Source: Gammaproteobacteria bacterium
Lineage (GTDB): Bacteria > Pseudomonadota > Gammaproteobacteria > Steroidobacterales > Steroidobacteraceae
Assembly (NCBI GenBank): GCA_018970145.1
Contig: JAGWWY010000013.1
Span: 1 to 60,834, forward strand
Direction of reading: 5' to 3'
Length of the DNA: 60,834 nt
A program made the position numbers and the translations under genes. Below the pieces are notes generated by a model, which saw only the letters and a list, made by a program, of their open reading frames with translations, was not told where the DNA came from and did not search any database. Numbering within the stretch: the stretch's first letter is position 1; each line of letters begins with the position of its first letter. Of the stretch, positions 43,715-53,878 are shown in pieces.

Positions 43715-46700
43715 TCAGTCGAACGTCTTGCTGACGCTCGCGTAATAGTAACGCCCATACGGACGGTGCAGAAATCCATCGTATCCCGAAGAGGTCAACG
43801 GCGGACCCTCATTGGTGAGATCTCGGGCACCGAGACGGATCCGTGTATCCGACCAGAGCCCGGCCGACTTGCTCATTTTGTACTGCACATACACGTTGTG
43901 CGTGAACAACGACTCCACCAGCCAGGGATTACCGGCGGCATCGAGAAACCCAATCTCATCGTAATCACCAATGTACTGATGGAAGGTTCCAACCTGCACC
44001 GGCCCCTTCGTCCAGGTTAGGGAGGCCGATCCGCGCCACTCCGGACGTCCGCCCTGGCGAATGAGGTCTCTACCCTCGGGCAGAGCCGTCGCCGCATTGA
44101 TTTGACCTTTGGCACGGGCGTCCAGCAATTCTTCGATAACCGGACCGGGATCTCGTTGGAATTCCAACATCCGAGATACATTGAACTTCGCGCCGAAATC
44201 GCCCAGGCGCGTATCGTCCAAGCTCCACACCAACGCAAGATCGACGCCGCGTACCTTTTGGGGCTGCAGATTCACGTAGACGTCGTCGATGGCCAGAATC
44301 CGTCCGGCTGCCGCGATACCCGACGGAGCAAAAAACGCGACGTCATCCGCGTTCACTGGAGCACGAACCACATTCGGATTGCTCGAGCCGTTCAGGCGCG
44401 CCAGGTAATCCAGTGCGATAGTGCCCTCGGGACCGAGAATACCCACGATCCCCTCTTGCTGGATATCCCAGTAATCGGCTGTGAGCGTCCAGTCACCGAG
44501 CGAGGGCGGCAGAAACTTCGGCTCGAAAACAAGACCCACCGACTTACTCTCGCTCTCTTCCGGCTCGAGATCCGGATTACCCGCGATGCGTCGCTGAAAG
44601 CTCAGCGACTGCCCGCAGTTGGCGAAAGACGCGATTCGCTTCGCGCGCAGATCAGCTTCGCACCGCACATAGTCTTGATTCGTGGTGTTACGCGAGACCA
44701 GCGGCACGGTGGTGGTTTCGAGGTTCGGCGCGCGGAACCCCTGAGAAAACGATGCGCGCACCCGCAACCCCTCGGCCACGTCCCACGCAAGCGCCACTTT
44801 CGGCTTCGCCACATCGCCAAAATCACTGTAATTCTCGTACCGACCAGCAATCTGCATCTCCAGCTGCTTCACGAGCGGCACCGACATTTCCGGTGCGATC
44901 AACGGCAGAGCGAACTCGAGATAGGCAGCGCCCACCGTACGCGAACCGCCCGAGTCGGGATTCGGACTTACCGCGGCGACGTTACTCAAATTAACCGCAC
45001 CTGAGACGATGTCGACGAATGGAATGGTTCCATCGACGTTCGCATCACGATCGTCTTTCTGAGTTTCTCGGCGCAGCTCCGCACCGAAAGCGATCCCGAT
45101 ATCACCGGCAGCCCAGCGCGCCAGATCCGCTTTGGAAGCCTTGAGGTCGATCATTGCCAAGGTCGTTCGCGTATCTCGGCGCAGATCCATCAGGATCGCA
45201 TCAATGGACGCCCGCGAGCTCGGTGTGCAATCACCGAACGATGGGTCATTCACACAGCCGCCATTGAAAACGTTGTATGCATCGGGCGTAGCGAGTGCGA
45301 GTTGCTTTTGCCACGCTGTGGTGTTGACGTTATTCGAGACGTCACTCGCCTCGGCCTCGGCATAAACGATGGCGGTGTTCCAGTCGAAGTCGAACTTCTC
45401 ACCTTTGAGTCCAACAAGGAAACGTGCCTGATAATTTTCGACGTTGACGTACTGAGGTCCTGCGTCAGCGAAACGGTAGTTATCCAGACGCACCGGAATG
45501 CCGGCCGCAGGCACATTGGTCAGACCCGCAAGGCGATTCGGGTTCGGTTGTCCGTTGGGTAAGGTCGTAGCGCCAAACGGATTCCAATAGTTGCTTGCCG
45601 GCACCCAAACTTGGAACAAGTTGATCACGGCAGGCTGCAGACGCAGCGTGCTCGCTTCGTAGTACCCCAACTCGCCGAACAAGGTGAGTTCGTCGCTGAG
45701 CGCTCGTTCGCCTGTCAAGAAAAGATTCGAGCGTTGTACATCAGGCATGACCGATGTGCCGCGACTCGTATCGTAGCGAACCGACCTGAATGCCCCGGTC
45801 GTCGCCAAGGCGGCATTGACCAGACAGATACCGTTACCCAGGTCACGCGTGCATGTACCGAGATTGCTCGGGCGAATGTGAAAGGCTCCCGCCGAGCTCG
45901 TCAATGCGGTTGAACCGGCATTCACTCGTCCGTTGGCAAACAGATTGGGCCAGACACCGCGCGTGTTACGTGTATCCGCCCCGGTCAGGTTGGCGAATGC
46001 CGGATAATCAGCAAACAAAGATCGTAGATCACCACTCGCGGTCAGCGGGGAGTCCTCTGCGAGCATGGCTTCGCGATCGGTGAACTCGAAAATGCCGGAT
46101 ATGTTGCCCCAAGCGAAATTCTTTCCACCGGAGAGGTTCACTTGAGTCTCGCGCAGATGCGTCGACTCGGCGCCACCGAACTGTACCGACACAGAGAGCC
46201 CGTCTTGCTTGCTTTTCGTGACGGTGTTGACGACACCGGCGACGGCGTCCGAGCCGTAAAGTGCTGCACCGCCGTCAAGCAAAACTTCGATGCGACCGAG
46301 TCCCGCTCCCGGGATCGCGTTGGTGTTGTACGTGAGCACCGGGACCGAATTGGTATTGGTCAGCGCCTGACTCGTCGGATGATTGACGGTCCGTCGCCCA
46401 TTAATGAGAACCAACGTATTGCCAATACCTAGCGTGCGCAGATCGGCGGAGCCGACATCGCCACGCGCAGCGTTCGTGGTTTGTGCGCTGTTCGACGGAT
46501 TGAAGTTCGTATCGGCGAACTGCGGAATGCTCCTAAAAATCTCGTCACCACTGACGGCACCGATCGCCTCCAGATCACTCTCGGTGATGAGGGCCACGGG
46601 CACAGCGGCGGTGATCTTACCCTTGATTTGCGAACCGACCACGACGACTTCCTGCAAATCATCGACGGTCTCTTGACCAGGGCCTGCCGACTGCTGCGCG

Positions 46701-46798
46701 AGCGCAGCCGATCCGCTGATCGTGACGATCGAGGCCATGCATGTGGCGAAAAATCGTCGATCAAGACAAATGACGTCGATCCAATCACGTTTGATCAT
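43715..46798 (-). CDS. TonB-dependent outer-membrane receptor co-transcribed with DctA
   Basis: A 1027-residue receptor. The leader ends near ALAQQ, the TonB-box/plug start is LQEVVVVGSQIKG, the plug has ADLRTLGIGNTLVLINGRR and GLGRIEVLLDGGAALYGSDAV, and the barrel ends YGRYYYASVSKTFD. GAGGAG lies five bases before the ATG, and the dctA stop is 31 bases upstream. A receptor in the same operon as a dicarboxylate symporter suggests uptake of a diacid or a diacid ester through both membranes. The downstream SGNH hydrolase fits that idea. Confidence 0.92.
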   Translation of the reverse strand: MIKRDWIDVICLDRRFFATCMASIVTISGSAALAQQSAGPGQETVDDLQEVVVVGSQIKGKITAAVPVALITESDLEAIGAVSGDEIFRSIPQFADTNFNPSNSAQTTNAARGDVGSADLRTLGIGNTLVLINGRRTVNHPTSQALTNTNSVPVLTYNTNAIPGAGLGRIEVLLDGGAALYGSDAVAGVVNTVTKSKQDGLSVSVQFGGAESTHLRETQVNLSGGKNFAWGNISGIFEFTDREAMLAEDSPLTASGDLRSLFADYPAFANLTGADTRNTRGVWPNLFANGRVNAGSTALTSSAGAFHIRPSNLGTCTRDLGNGICLVNAALATTGAFRSVRYDTSRGTSVMPDVQRSNLFLTGERALSDELTLFGELGYYEASTLRLQPAVINLFQVWVPASNYWNPFGATTLPNGQPNPNRLAGLTNVPAAGIPVRLDNYRFADAGPQYVNVENYQARFLVGLKGEKFDFDWNTAIVYAEAEASDVSNNVNTTAWQKQLALATPDAYNVFNGGCVNDPSFGDCTPSSRASIDAILMDLRRDTRTTLAMIDLKASKADLARWAAGDIGIAFGAELRRETQKDDRDANVDGTIPFVDIVSGAVNLSNVAAVSPNPDSGGSRTVGAAYLEFALPLIAPEMSVPLVKQLEMQIAGRYENYSDFGDVAKPKVALAWDVAEGLRVRASFSQGFRAPNLETTTVPLVSRNTTNQDYVRCEADLRAKRIASFANCGQSLSFQRRIAGNPDLEPEESESKSVGLVFEPKFLPPSLGDWTLTADYWDIQQEGIVGILGPEGTIALDYLARLNGSSNPNVVRAPVNADDVAFFAPSGIAAAGRILAIDDVYVNLQPQKVRGVDLALVWSLDDTRLGDFGAKFNVSRMLEFQRDPGPVIEELLDARAKGQINAATALPEGRDLIRQGGRPEWRGSASLTWTKGPVQVGTFHQYIGDYDEIGFLDAAGNPWLVESLFTHNVYVQYKMSKSAGLWSDTRIRLGARDLTNEGPPLTSSGYDGFLHRPYGRYYYASVSKTFD

Positions 46799-46829
46799 GA
46801 CAACTCCTCAGGAAAAATTTTTGACAATC

Positions 46830-48110
46830 CTATGAATTCAATACCGACGACAATCTCTCGCGATCCAAAGCACGCTCCCAGCGAGCAATGATGATCGTGG
46901 CGACAGCGTTACCGATGAAGTTGGTTACCGCACGACACTCAGACATGAATCGATCGATTCCGAGGATGAGCGCCATACCAGCAACCGGAACGCTGGGTAC
47001 GACCGCCAGTGTTGCCGCTAACGTGATAAACCCGGCACCGGTCACCCCTGCTGCACCCTTTGAACTGACGATGGCAACCAGCAACAGCAGCACCTGCTGT
47101 TGGATCGAAAGGTCGATTCCCGTGGCCTGCGCGATGAATAACGCCGCCAGCGTCATGTAGATATTCGTGCCATCTAGATTGAAGGAATACCCGGTGGGCA
47201 CAACCAAACCGACGACGGACTTTGCACATCCGGCGTTTTCGAGCTTGCGCATCAGAGACGGCAGGGCGGCCTCCGACGAGCTTGTGCCAATCACGAGCCA
47301 GATTTCCTCTCGTAGGTAGCGGAGCAAGTTCCAGAGCGAGAATCCACTCGCGTACGCGATGACGCCGAGGACACCGGCGATGAACAGTGCCGAGGTGAGA
47401 TAGAAAGTCGCAATCAGTACAGCCAGGTTGGCGACGCTGTCGATACCGTATTTCCCGATCGTGAACGCAAACGCACCGAACGCTCCGATCGGTGCAAATT
47501 TCATCAAGATCGACACCATCCTGAAAAACACCTCACTGAGATCATGGAGCGCAGCGCTGATCCGATTACGCGCTTCACCCAACGACGCAACACTCACTCC
47601 AAAAATGATTGCGATGAACAACACGGGCAAAATTTGACCGCTGGTGAGCGCGCCCGCAAACGTATCGGGGATGATCGAGAGCAAAAATCCAACGACGGTC
47701 TGCTCCTCGGCTTTACCGACAAAGGTACCGACGGCCGCCGGATCGAGACTGGCGGGATCCACGTTCATGCCGACGCCGGGCCGCACCACGTTGGCAACGA
47801 CAAGTCCGATGACGAGCGCGAACGTCGACACGGTGATGAAATAGATCAGCGCCTTGCCGGTCGTGCTACCGAGACGCCCGAGGGAGCCCATGCCAGCGAT
47901 GCCACCTGCAACCGTCAGAAAAATCACCGGGCCAATCACCATCTTGACGAGCTTGATGAACATATCGCCGAGGGGCTTCAGCTGGACGGCGAGATCCGGT
48001 ACGAAGTGCCCAAGTGCAGCGCCGATCAAAATGGCCGCCAACACTTGTGCATACAACGACCGCCACCATGGCAGACGTGGGATGGAGACAAATTGCGAAC
48101 TCGCACTCAT
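46830..48110 (-). CDS. Dicarboxylate/cation symporter (DctA-like)
   Basis: A 426-residue member of the dicarboxylate/amino acid:cation symporter family. It has about eight helices and two re-entrant loops. Signature segments are [26 protein letters not shown] ([13 protein letters not shown]), [15 protein letters not shown] and [22 protein letters not shown]. The NFIGN near the C-terminus, with the Asp in [15 protein letters not shown], is the substrate and cation site. It imports succinate, fumarate, malate or related diacids with protons or sodium. ATG 48110 gives the family length; upstream frame adds 37 poor residues. It is divergent from the DctB/DctD-like pair. Confidence 0.92.
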   Translation of the reverse strand: MSASSQFVSIPRLPWWRSLYAQVLAAILIGAALGHFVPDLAVQLKPLGDMFIKLVKMVIGPVIFLTVAGGIAGMGSLGRLGSTTGKALIYFITVSTFALVIGLVVANVVRPGVGMNVDPASLDPAAVGTFVGKAEEQTVVGFLLSIIPDTFAGALTSGQILPVLFIAIIFGVSVASLGEARNRISAALHDLSEVFFRMVSILMKFAPIGAFGAFAFTIGKYGIDSVANLAVLIATFYLTSALFIAGVLGVIAYASGFSLWNLLRYLREEIWLVIGTSSSEAALPSLMRKLENAGCAKSVVGLVVPTGYSFNLDGTNIYMTLAALFIAQATGIDLSIQQQVLLLLVAIVSSKGAAGVTGAGFITLAATLAVVPSVPVAGMALILGIDRFMSECRAVTNFIGNAVATIIIARWERALDRERLSSVLNS

Positions 48111-48272
48111 TACAGGTTGATTAAATACCGTACCGATCTCGACCACCAGCCAAACCCGCATCGCGCTAACTCTATGATTAAATGAGTTTTTACTCCTCTC
48201 AATGTGCGGTTTTCCGCTCATTTGATGTGGTACTTGTGCAGATTCTCGCCAAACCGCCTATTCTTCCACCGG

Positions 48273-49949
48273 ATGCCCCAGTTCAGACCACCGCCATCTC
48301 TCCTGTGGACGATCACCGCCATTCTGGTCGCGGCGGTTGCTGGCTGGGTCGGGCACCTCCTGGGCGCAAGGTACGAATTACGGCAGCAAACTCAACAGCT
48401 GCGCGTAGACGCCGTCCTACGCCGAGAATTGCTGCGTAGCGAGATCGAACGGCATCGTCTTCTGCCGACGACGCTAGCAGGGAATCCACAGTTGGCGGTC
48501 GCGGTCGACCCACGCACGTCCGCGAACTCGCGCGCGGCGGTGGTTCGAGTCCTGAATGACGACTTCGAGCAACTGGCCCGTGCCGATGGCGCCGCGACGT
48601 TGTATCTCGTGAATGCAGATGGCACTACCGTTGTCGCCAGCAACCATCGGTTACCGACGACCTTCATCGGTCAAGACTACTCGTTTCGCTCGTACTTCCG
48701 CGATGCGATGGGCTCCGGCGTCGGAACGTTGTTTGCTCAGGGTACCGTCAGCGGTGTCCCCGGCCTCTATCTGGCACATCGTCTTCGCGATGCGACCGGT
48801 GTCGTTGTCGCCAAAGTCGAATTTGCGGATCTTGAGCGGAACTGGCGCCGAGAGCAGGAAGAAACACTGATCACCAACAAAGAAAACACGGTTTTACTGA
48901 CCTCTGTTCCGAGTAAACGATTTTCGACCTACACCCCTTCGTCTGAAATCCGCGACGGATGGATATCGAGTTCACTCCCAGCGCTCTACCAGGATTGGAT
49001 CCTGGTTGTCCGTCGCGACATCAGCATACCCGTGCTTGCATCGAGTTTGCTCGGGGCGTCGATCGGCGTGTTGCTCGGACTAGTCAGCCTCATGATGATT
49101 TATCTCATTGTGGGATCACGACGCCGGCGTGCAAGACAGCGAGCAGAGCTGGAACGTCTGGTTGTCCAGCGAACGACCGAACTCGAAAATTCCAATCAAC
49201 GACTGCTACGCGAAATTGACGAACGATCACGCTCGGAAGCAACCGTGCAAAAACTTCGAGAAAACCTCACTCAAGCCAATCGACTCGCTATTCTTGGGCA
49301 GATTTCTGCCGGTGTTGCGCACGAAATAAATCAACCGACCGCGGCGATTCGCACCTATACCGATAACGCAAAAAAGCTGTTCGAGCGTGGCGATACGAAT
49401 TCCGCAATGCGCGTACTGGAAATGATCGTCTCGCTGACCGACCGTATTGGTCTGATCACCGATGAGTTGCGCGAGTTCTCGCGGCGATCGCCGACAACCC
49501 GAGAGCGATTACCCATTCGCGATGCCATCGACGGATCTCAGTTGCTACTCGAACAATCGCTGAAGCTTCGACGTATCCGGCTCCAACGTACGACTTTTCC
49601 CGAGCCGCAGATCGCCTTAGCCAACCGGACACGGCTTGAGCAGATCCTCGTCAATCTCATCCAGAACGCGATGGATGCGCTCATCGATAGTCAAGACCCC
49701 ATCATTACGCTGGAAACTGGTACGACAGACGGCTATGTGTGGATTCGCGTGTCCGACAACGGACCTGGAGTACCACCGGAGCGACGCTCTGAACTGTTCT
49801 TACCTTTCTCGTCATCAAAGCCCATGGGCTTGGGACTCGGCCTGGTGATTAGTCGCGACATCGCATCCGATCTCGGCGGCTCACTCGAATTTGATCCGGA
49901 AGCTGCCGTTACGACCTTTGTTCTTACGATTCCGGCTTTCGAGACATGA
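48273..49949 (+). CDS. Sensor histidine kinase, DctB-like
   Basis: A 558-residue membrane sensor. An N-terminal helix (LLWTITAILVAAVAGWVGH) and a second one around residue 275 (VLASSLLGASIGVLLGLVSLM) enclose a ~220-residue periplasmic double-Cache-type sensor domain. A coiled coil leads to the HisKA dimerisation helix with the phospho-His in AGVAHEINQPTAAIRTY. The HATPase domain has LVNLIQNAMDAL (N box), VSDNGPGVP (G1) and SKPMGLGLGLVISR (G2). This is the DctB layout for sensing periplasmic C4-dicarboxylates. It overlaps the regulator gene by four bases. ATG 48273 is chosen; a start at 48204 is also open. Confidence 0.9.
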   Translation: MPQFRPPPSLLWTITAILVAAVAGWVGHLLGARYELRQQTQQLRVDAVLRRELLRSEIERHRLLPTTLAGNPQLAVAVDPRTSANSRAAVVRVLNDDFEQLARADGAATLYLVNADGTTVVASNHRLPTTFIGQDYSFRSYFRDAMGSGVGTLFAQGTVSGVPGLYLAHRLRDATGVVVAKVEFADLERNWRREQEETLITNKENTVLLTSVPSKRFSTYTPSSEIRDGWISSSLPALYQDWILVVRRDISIPVLASSLLGASIGVLLGLVSLMMIYLIVGSRRRRARQRAELERLVVQRTTELENSNQRLLREIDERSRSEATVQKLRENLTQANRLAILGQISAGVAHEINQPTAAIRTYTDNAKKLFERGDTNSAMRVLEMIVSLTDRIGLITDELREFSRRSPTTRERLPIRDAIDGSQLLLEQSLKLRRIRLQRTTFPEPQIALANRTRLEQILVNLIQNAMDALIDSQDPIITLETGTTDGYVWIRVSDNGPGVPPERRSELFLPFSSSKPMGLGLGLVISRDIASDLGGSLEFDPEAAVTTFVLTIPAFET

Positions 49950-51286
49950 ACAAACAGAAACCATCAGGAGCGGTTTTTCTTTTCGAGGACGACCCCTCCC
50001 TTCGAGACGCCATCAGTCAATCTTTGGAACTGGAGGGCTTTGTCGTTTCAGCTCATGAATCCGTTGAGAGCTGTACAGTGAAGTTAAGCTCCGAGACGGA
50101 CGCAATCGTGGTAACCGACATTCGTCTACCAGGTGCGGACGGGCGACAACTATTTCGCCGGTTGATGCAGAGTGACCCCGAGTTGCCCGTCATTCTGATC
50201 ACCGGACACGGCGAACTCCAAGAAGCGGTCGATCTAATGCGAGAGGGAGCTTACGATTTCATCTCGAAACCGTTTTCCCCACCAAGACTCCTCACGAGCG
50301 TCAGAAACGCGATTGAGCATCGGCGTCTTGTACTCGACAACCGGAAAATTCGCGCTGGTAGTCGGGACGACGGAACTCCGTTACCGTTGCGCGGTGAAAG
50401 CGAGCGCATCGCGCAACTGCGAGCGCTCGTTCGAGAGCTCGCGAATACCGATGTCAGCGTTCTTCTGCTCGGCGAGACAGGCACGGGCAAGGAGTCGGTT
50501 GCCACGTCGCTTCACACCCTGTCAAATCGAAGCGCAAAACCGCTCGCGATCGTCGATTGCGCGTCGCTTCCTGAATCACTCATTGAGGTTGAGTTGTTCG
50601 GGGTAGAAGAAACGATTTCAGGGATGCGGCGTCAAAAGCCCGGACGCATTACGCTCGCAGACAAGGGCACGCTGTTTCTCGATGGGGTCGATACGCTACC
50701 GCTTGCTGCGCAGGCGCGTCTGCTCAGAGCCGTCGAGAAAAAACAAGTCACCGCAGTCGGCGCGACCGCTAGTCGTGATATTTCCTGTCGAGTCATATCG
50801 GCAGCCACTCAGGACCTTGGACGCATGGTCAAAGAGAGTCGGTTTCGTTCCGATTTGTTTTTCAGGCTCAACACGATCACGCTACATCTACCGCCGCTAC
50901 GCGAGCGGCGCGAAGATATCGCCACGCTGTTCATCGAACTACTGACGCGCTCTGCACAGCGCCTCAAAAGAGACCCGCCGAATCTGACCAAAAGCGTCAG
51001 AGCCATGTTGATGGAGCACTCATGGCCAGGAAACATTCGCGAGTTGAGCCACTACGCAGACCGAGTGGTGCTAGGCGTTGATCGCCTCGGCGGCGAACAT
51101 GCCGAGCGAACGAACGATCCCCTACCCAACTTGGTCGATCGATTCGAAGCCAGTTTGATTCGCGATGCCCTTCGGTCGAACGGCGGCAGTGTCAAACAGG
51201 CACTCGAAATTCTGAAAATCCCCCGCAAAACGTTTTACGACAAAATCCATCGACACCAAATCGAACTCGATGATTTTCGTGAATGA
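49946..51286 (+). CDS. DctD-like response regulator of the NtrC family lacking GAFTGA
   Basis: A 446-residue regulator. The receiver domain (about residues 8-120) has the acidic pocket FEDDPS, phospho-Asp in VVTDIRLPG and Lys in ISKPFSPP. The AAA+ domain has Walker A GETGTGKES, but the sigma54-contact motif GAFTGA after ELFG is replaced by EETISGM, and Walker B reads LFLDGVD instead of LFLDEI, losing the catalytic Glu. A Fis-type DNA-binding helix-turn-helix ends it (GGSVKQALEILKIPRKTFYD). It therefore probably does not open sigma54 promoters and may act as a conventional activator or repressor of the dctA-receptor operon. Confidence 0.9.
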   Translation: MNKQKPSGAVFLFEDDPSLRDAISQSLELEGFVVSAHESVESCTVKLSSETDAIVVTDIRLPGADGRQLFRRLMQSDPELPVILITGHGELQEAVDLMREGAYDFISKPFSPPRLLTSVRNAIEHRRLVLDNRKIRAGSRDDGTPLPLRGESERIAQLRALVRELANTDVSVLLLGETGTGKESVATSLHTLSNRSAKPLAIVDCASLPESLIEVELFGVEETISGMRRQKPGRITLADKGTLFLDGVDTLPLAAQARLLRAVEKKQVTAVGATASRDISCRVISAATQDLGRMVKESRFRSDLFFRLNTITLHLPPLRERREDIATLFIELLTRSAQRLKRDPPNLTKSVRAMLMEHSWPGNIRELSHYADRVVLGVDRLGGEHAERTNDPLPNLVDRFEASLIRDALRSNGGSVKQALEILKIPRKTFYDKIHRHQIELDDFRE

Positions 51287-51309
51287 CCTGTTGATCAAAT
51301 CCGCCGAAG

Positions 51310-51723
51310 TTACTCCTCCTGATCTTGGCGTAATTTGACTTTTTCGAGGCTCATCTTGTCTTTGTAGCTCATCAATAAGGCCGCTGCCGACAGGATCAGA
51401 ATGCCGCCGGCTTCATACATAATATTGACAGGATCGATATCCTTGCTCTGCAGGATAATCATGCGACAGAGCGCCGTCATCGCGATGATAATCGGCAGCG
51501 TGACTGGAATTCGGTGACTTTTGTAAAAGGCACCGACCATGCCGAGTACTTCGGCATAGATAAACAGTAGAAACAAATCACTCAAGTTCACCGTCCCGGT
51601 GTCAAAGAGTCGCTTCACTTCCACACCGGCTGCAAACAGCGTCGCCAGCCCGATGACGAGAAGTATCGCGTTTTCGCTGACCTGCACCACGCGGGAGCTT
51701 AATGTTCGTACGTCTTTTGGCAT
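51310..51723 (-). CDS. PsiE-like membrane protein
   Basis: A 137-residue protein with four predicted membrane helices, matching the phosphate-starvation-inducible PsiE family: ENAILLVIGLATLFAAGVEV, LFLLFIYAEVLGMVGAFY, then PVTLPIIIAMTALCRMIIL and GGILILSAAALLMSYKD. Function is unknown. ATG 51723 has GGGAG upstream, better than the longer frame. It converges with the regulator gene and is divergent from the SDR gene. In this position it could be linked to neither. Confidence 0.8.
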   Translation of the reverse strand: MPKDVRTLSSRVVQVSENAILLVIGLATLFAAGVEVKRLFDTGTVNLSDLFLLFIYAEVLGMVGAFYKSHRIPVTLPIIIAMTALCRMIILQSKDIDPVNIMYEAGGILILSAAALLMSYKDKMSLEKVKLRQDQEE

Positions 51724-51857
51724 TTTTTTCTCCCTCACCAGAAAGCTGACGTAAACTTGACATACAGTACCCGATCTTGCGGACCAAACGATGGTTGTGT
51801 CGATAGACCCAGCGAGCCGGGCGAGGTGCTCGTAACGCGAATTTGAGGAGCACTTTG

Positions 51858-52613
51858 ATGCACAGCGAAGGCAACAGCTTGCAAGGCAAGATCGCAATCG
51901 TTACTGGCGCAGCCAGCGGCATCGGCGAGGCGATCGCGACGCTCTACCTGCGGGAGGGAGCTCGCGTGGCCGTCAGCGACCTCGCCGAACACGGGCTGAG
52001 CGACCGGTTCCCGCACAATCCGCGGGTTCGCGCGATCGAGGTGGACATCACGGCCGATGACGCGCCGCAACGCATCGTCGATCTGGCGATCGACGAATTC
52101 GGTGGGCTCGATATCCTAGTAAATAATGCGGGAATCGCACTCGGCAAGCAGTTCGAGGAGACCACAGACGGCGAGTTTGATCGAATCATGAATGTCAACG
52201 TACGGTCGGTATTTCGTCTGACACGGGCCGCTGTGCCGCATCTGCGGGCGCGGGGAGGCGGCAGTGTGATCAACCTTGCCTCGATCATGTCCTCCACCGG
52301 TGGGCCGCAGCTCTCTGCCTACGCGACCTCCAAGCACGCCGTACTCGGCCTCTCACGTGGCATGGCAGTTGATCTTGGGAAATACGGAATCCGCGTCAAT
52401 GCCCTCCAGCCAGGCTCGATCTGGACAGGTATGTCGCGACCGTTCTTCGACGATCCCCACTTCCGAAATTACTGGGAAACCAAAGCACCATTGGGCCGAA
52501 TCGGCGATCCGGAAGATGTCGCTGCCGTCGCGTTATTCCTCGCGACCGACGCGGCCAAGTTCGTCTCCGGTGCAGGAATCGCGATCGACGGTGCGGCCGG
52601 GGTCAATTTTTGA
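51858..52613 (+). CDS. Short-chain dehydrogenase/reductase
   Basis: A 251-residue classical SDR with all motifs: [21 protein letters not shown], catalytic Ser in SIMSS, Tyr and Lys in [12 protein letters not shown], and [12 protein letters not shown]. The C-terminus ends in [13 protein letters not shown]. It should be an NAD(P)-dependent alcohol/ketone oxidoreductase with unknown substrate. ATG 51858 is preceded by GAGGAG seven bases away; the frame opens earlier at a TTG. It stands alone, 103 bases before the fasciclin gene. Confidence 0.9.
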   Translation: MHSEGNSLQGKIAIVTGAASGIGEAIATLYLREGARVAVSDLAEHGLSDRFPHNPRVRAIEVDITADDAPQRIVDLAIDEFGGLDILVNNAGIALGKQFEETTDGEFDRIMNVNVRSVFRLTRAAVPHLRARGGGSVINLASIMSSTGGPQLSAYATSKHAVLGLSRGMAVDLGKYGIRVNALQPGSIWTGMSRPFFDDPHFRNYWETKAPLGRIGDPEDVAAVALFLATDAAKFVSGAGIAIDGAAGVNF

Positions 52614-52716
52614 GGAACTAGAAATTCCGGAACTTATCTCACGTGCCAAGGGTCCAAGGTTTGTCGCGGCACCATTTCGTGTCGGTAGGACATCAAACGT
52701 TCGTGGAGGATCCTCA

Positions 52717-53256
52717 ATGTTTCAGTTTCATTTCTCTGGGAGTCGCTCATCGCGCTCCCTCGTTGCGGTTTTCGCACTCGCGGCGGCTTCGCTGATCTCA
52801 GCTCCGACAGCGTTCGCCGACGGGCACGGTCACAAATCTAAAGCGACCAAAGATATCGTCGACACGGCTGTTGCAGCCGGGAACTTCGGCACTCTTGCCA
52901 AAGCGCTCACAGCCGCCGGGCTGGTCGAAACCCTCAAGGGCGAAGGTCCGTTCACCGTGTTCGCGCCGACGGATGCCGCTTTTGCGAAGCTGCCCGCAGG
53001 CACGCTCGACAACCTTCTCAAGCCCGAGAACAAGGCCCAGCTGACTGCGGTGTTGACATATCACGTCGTGCCGGGTGCGGTGAAGGCAGCGGAGATCGTG
53101 AAGCTCAAGGAAGCCAAGACGGTACAGGGTCAGTCAGTAAAGATCGCGGTCAAGGACGGCAAGGTCAGTGTGGATGGCGCCAACGTTACCGCCACCGATA
53201 TCGCCGCCTCGAACGGCGTCATCCATGTCATCGATGCGGTAATGCTGCCGAAGTAA
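52717..53256 (+). CDS. Secreted fasciclin (FAS1) domain protein
   Basis: A 179-residue exported protein with a Sec signal ([21 protein letters not shown]) followed by one complete FAS1 domain: [56 protein letters not shown] and the C-terminal [17 protein letters not shown]1 domains mediate adhesion and matrix contact. GGAGGA precedes the ATG. A good terminator follows at 53320, so it is its own unit. Confidence 0.92.
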   Translation: MFQFHFSGSRSSRSLVAVFALAAASLISAPTAFADGHGHKSKATKDIVDTAVAAGNFGTLAKALTAAGLVETLKGEGPFTVFAPTDAAFAKLPAGTLDNLLKPENKAQLTAVLTYHVVPGAVKAAEIVKLKEAKTVQGQSVKIAVKDGKVSVDGANVTATDIAASNGVIHVIDAVMLPK

Positions 53257-53319
53257 CGGTCTCTTTGCCATCACTGATGACGTCGCGGCTCCGCCGCTGC
53301 GGCGACATCCCGATGAAAG

Positions 53320-53351
53320 CCCCCGGCCGCTACCCAGCGCCGGGGGTTTTT
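53320..53351 (+). terminator. Rho-independent terminator of the fasciclin gene
   Basis: CCCCCGGC / GCCGGGGG stem with an 11-base loop, followed by five T, 63 bases after the stop. Confidence 0.85.
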
Positions 53352-53436
53352 CGTATTTACTGCGCATCCGACGTCTCCCGAGGACTGTGGCACATAATGT
53401 CGCTACGACCTCTTACGGCAGTCCAAGACGAGGCTC

Positions 53437-53697
53437 GTGCGACTGTCCGAAGCGGCTCTCTACGGATCGATCATCATCGTTGGCATCGGCGTGACGTAGT
53501 GGTTTAGCGGAACAGATCTCCAGTCGGGCCAGATCGATGCCAAGCCACTGCTATTCGCGTACCGAGGTTTGTTTTTGGGTGGTCTTCTGTACCTCATCGC
53601 TTACTTCGTAAGCTATACGCGACCACCAGATCCTGATTTCGATGTCGGCCGAATGAATTGGCATCTGCTCGAAATCAATGCGTTCATGTTTTTTTAG
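53437..53697 (+). pseudogene. Small membrane-protein gene interrupted by an amber codon
   Basis: A protein-like frame runs from GTG 53437 to TAG 53695-53697, with one internal TAG at 53497-53499. Before it the translation is RLSEAALYGSIIIVGIGVT, and after it two more hydrophobic parts appear (LLFAYRGLFLGGLLYLIAYFV) and a charged tail. The frame keeps its character across the stop, suggesting a recently inactivated two- or three-helix protein of about 86 residues. I do not recognise a family. Confidence 0.45.
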
Positions 53698-53878
53698 CGC
53701 TTGCTCCAGTTTCACTGTCGGAGGTCAGCCGCTGATATCAACGCGCGAGAAGTGAAAGCTCGGCCATCACTGCAAGTTGATCACGATTTATCGGCGAGTA
53801 CTTGTGACTTAGCAGCGATCTGCTCTGATTGACTCATCTTCGGACAGGGTGATTATCGTATCGTCGATGACGCTCATC

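Noticed and set aside
48111..48272. A sigma54 (-24/-12) promoter for dctA
   Set aside because: No GG-N10-GC pair with the right context is present on either strand; the closest candidate has the wrong spacing.
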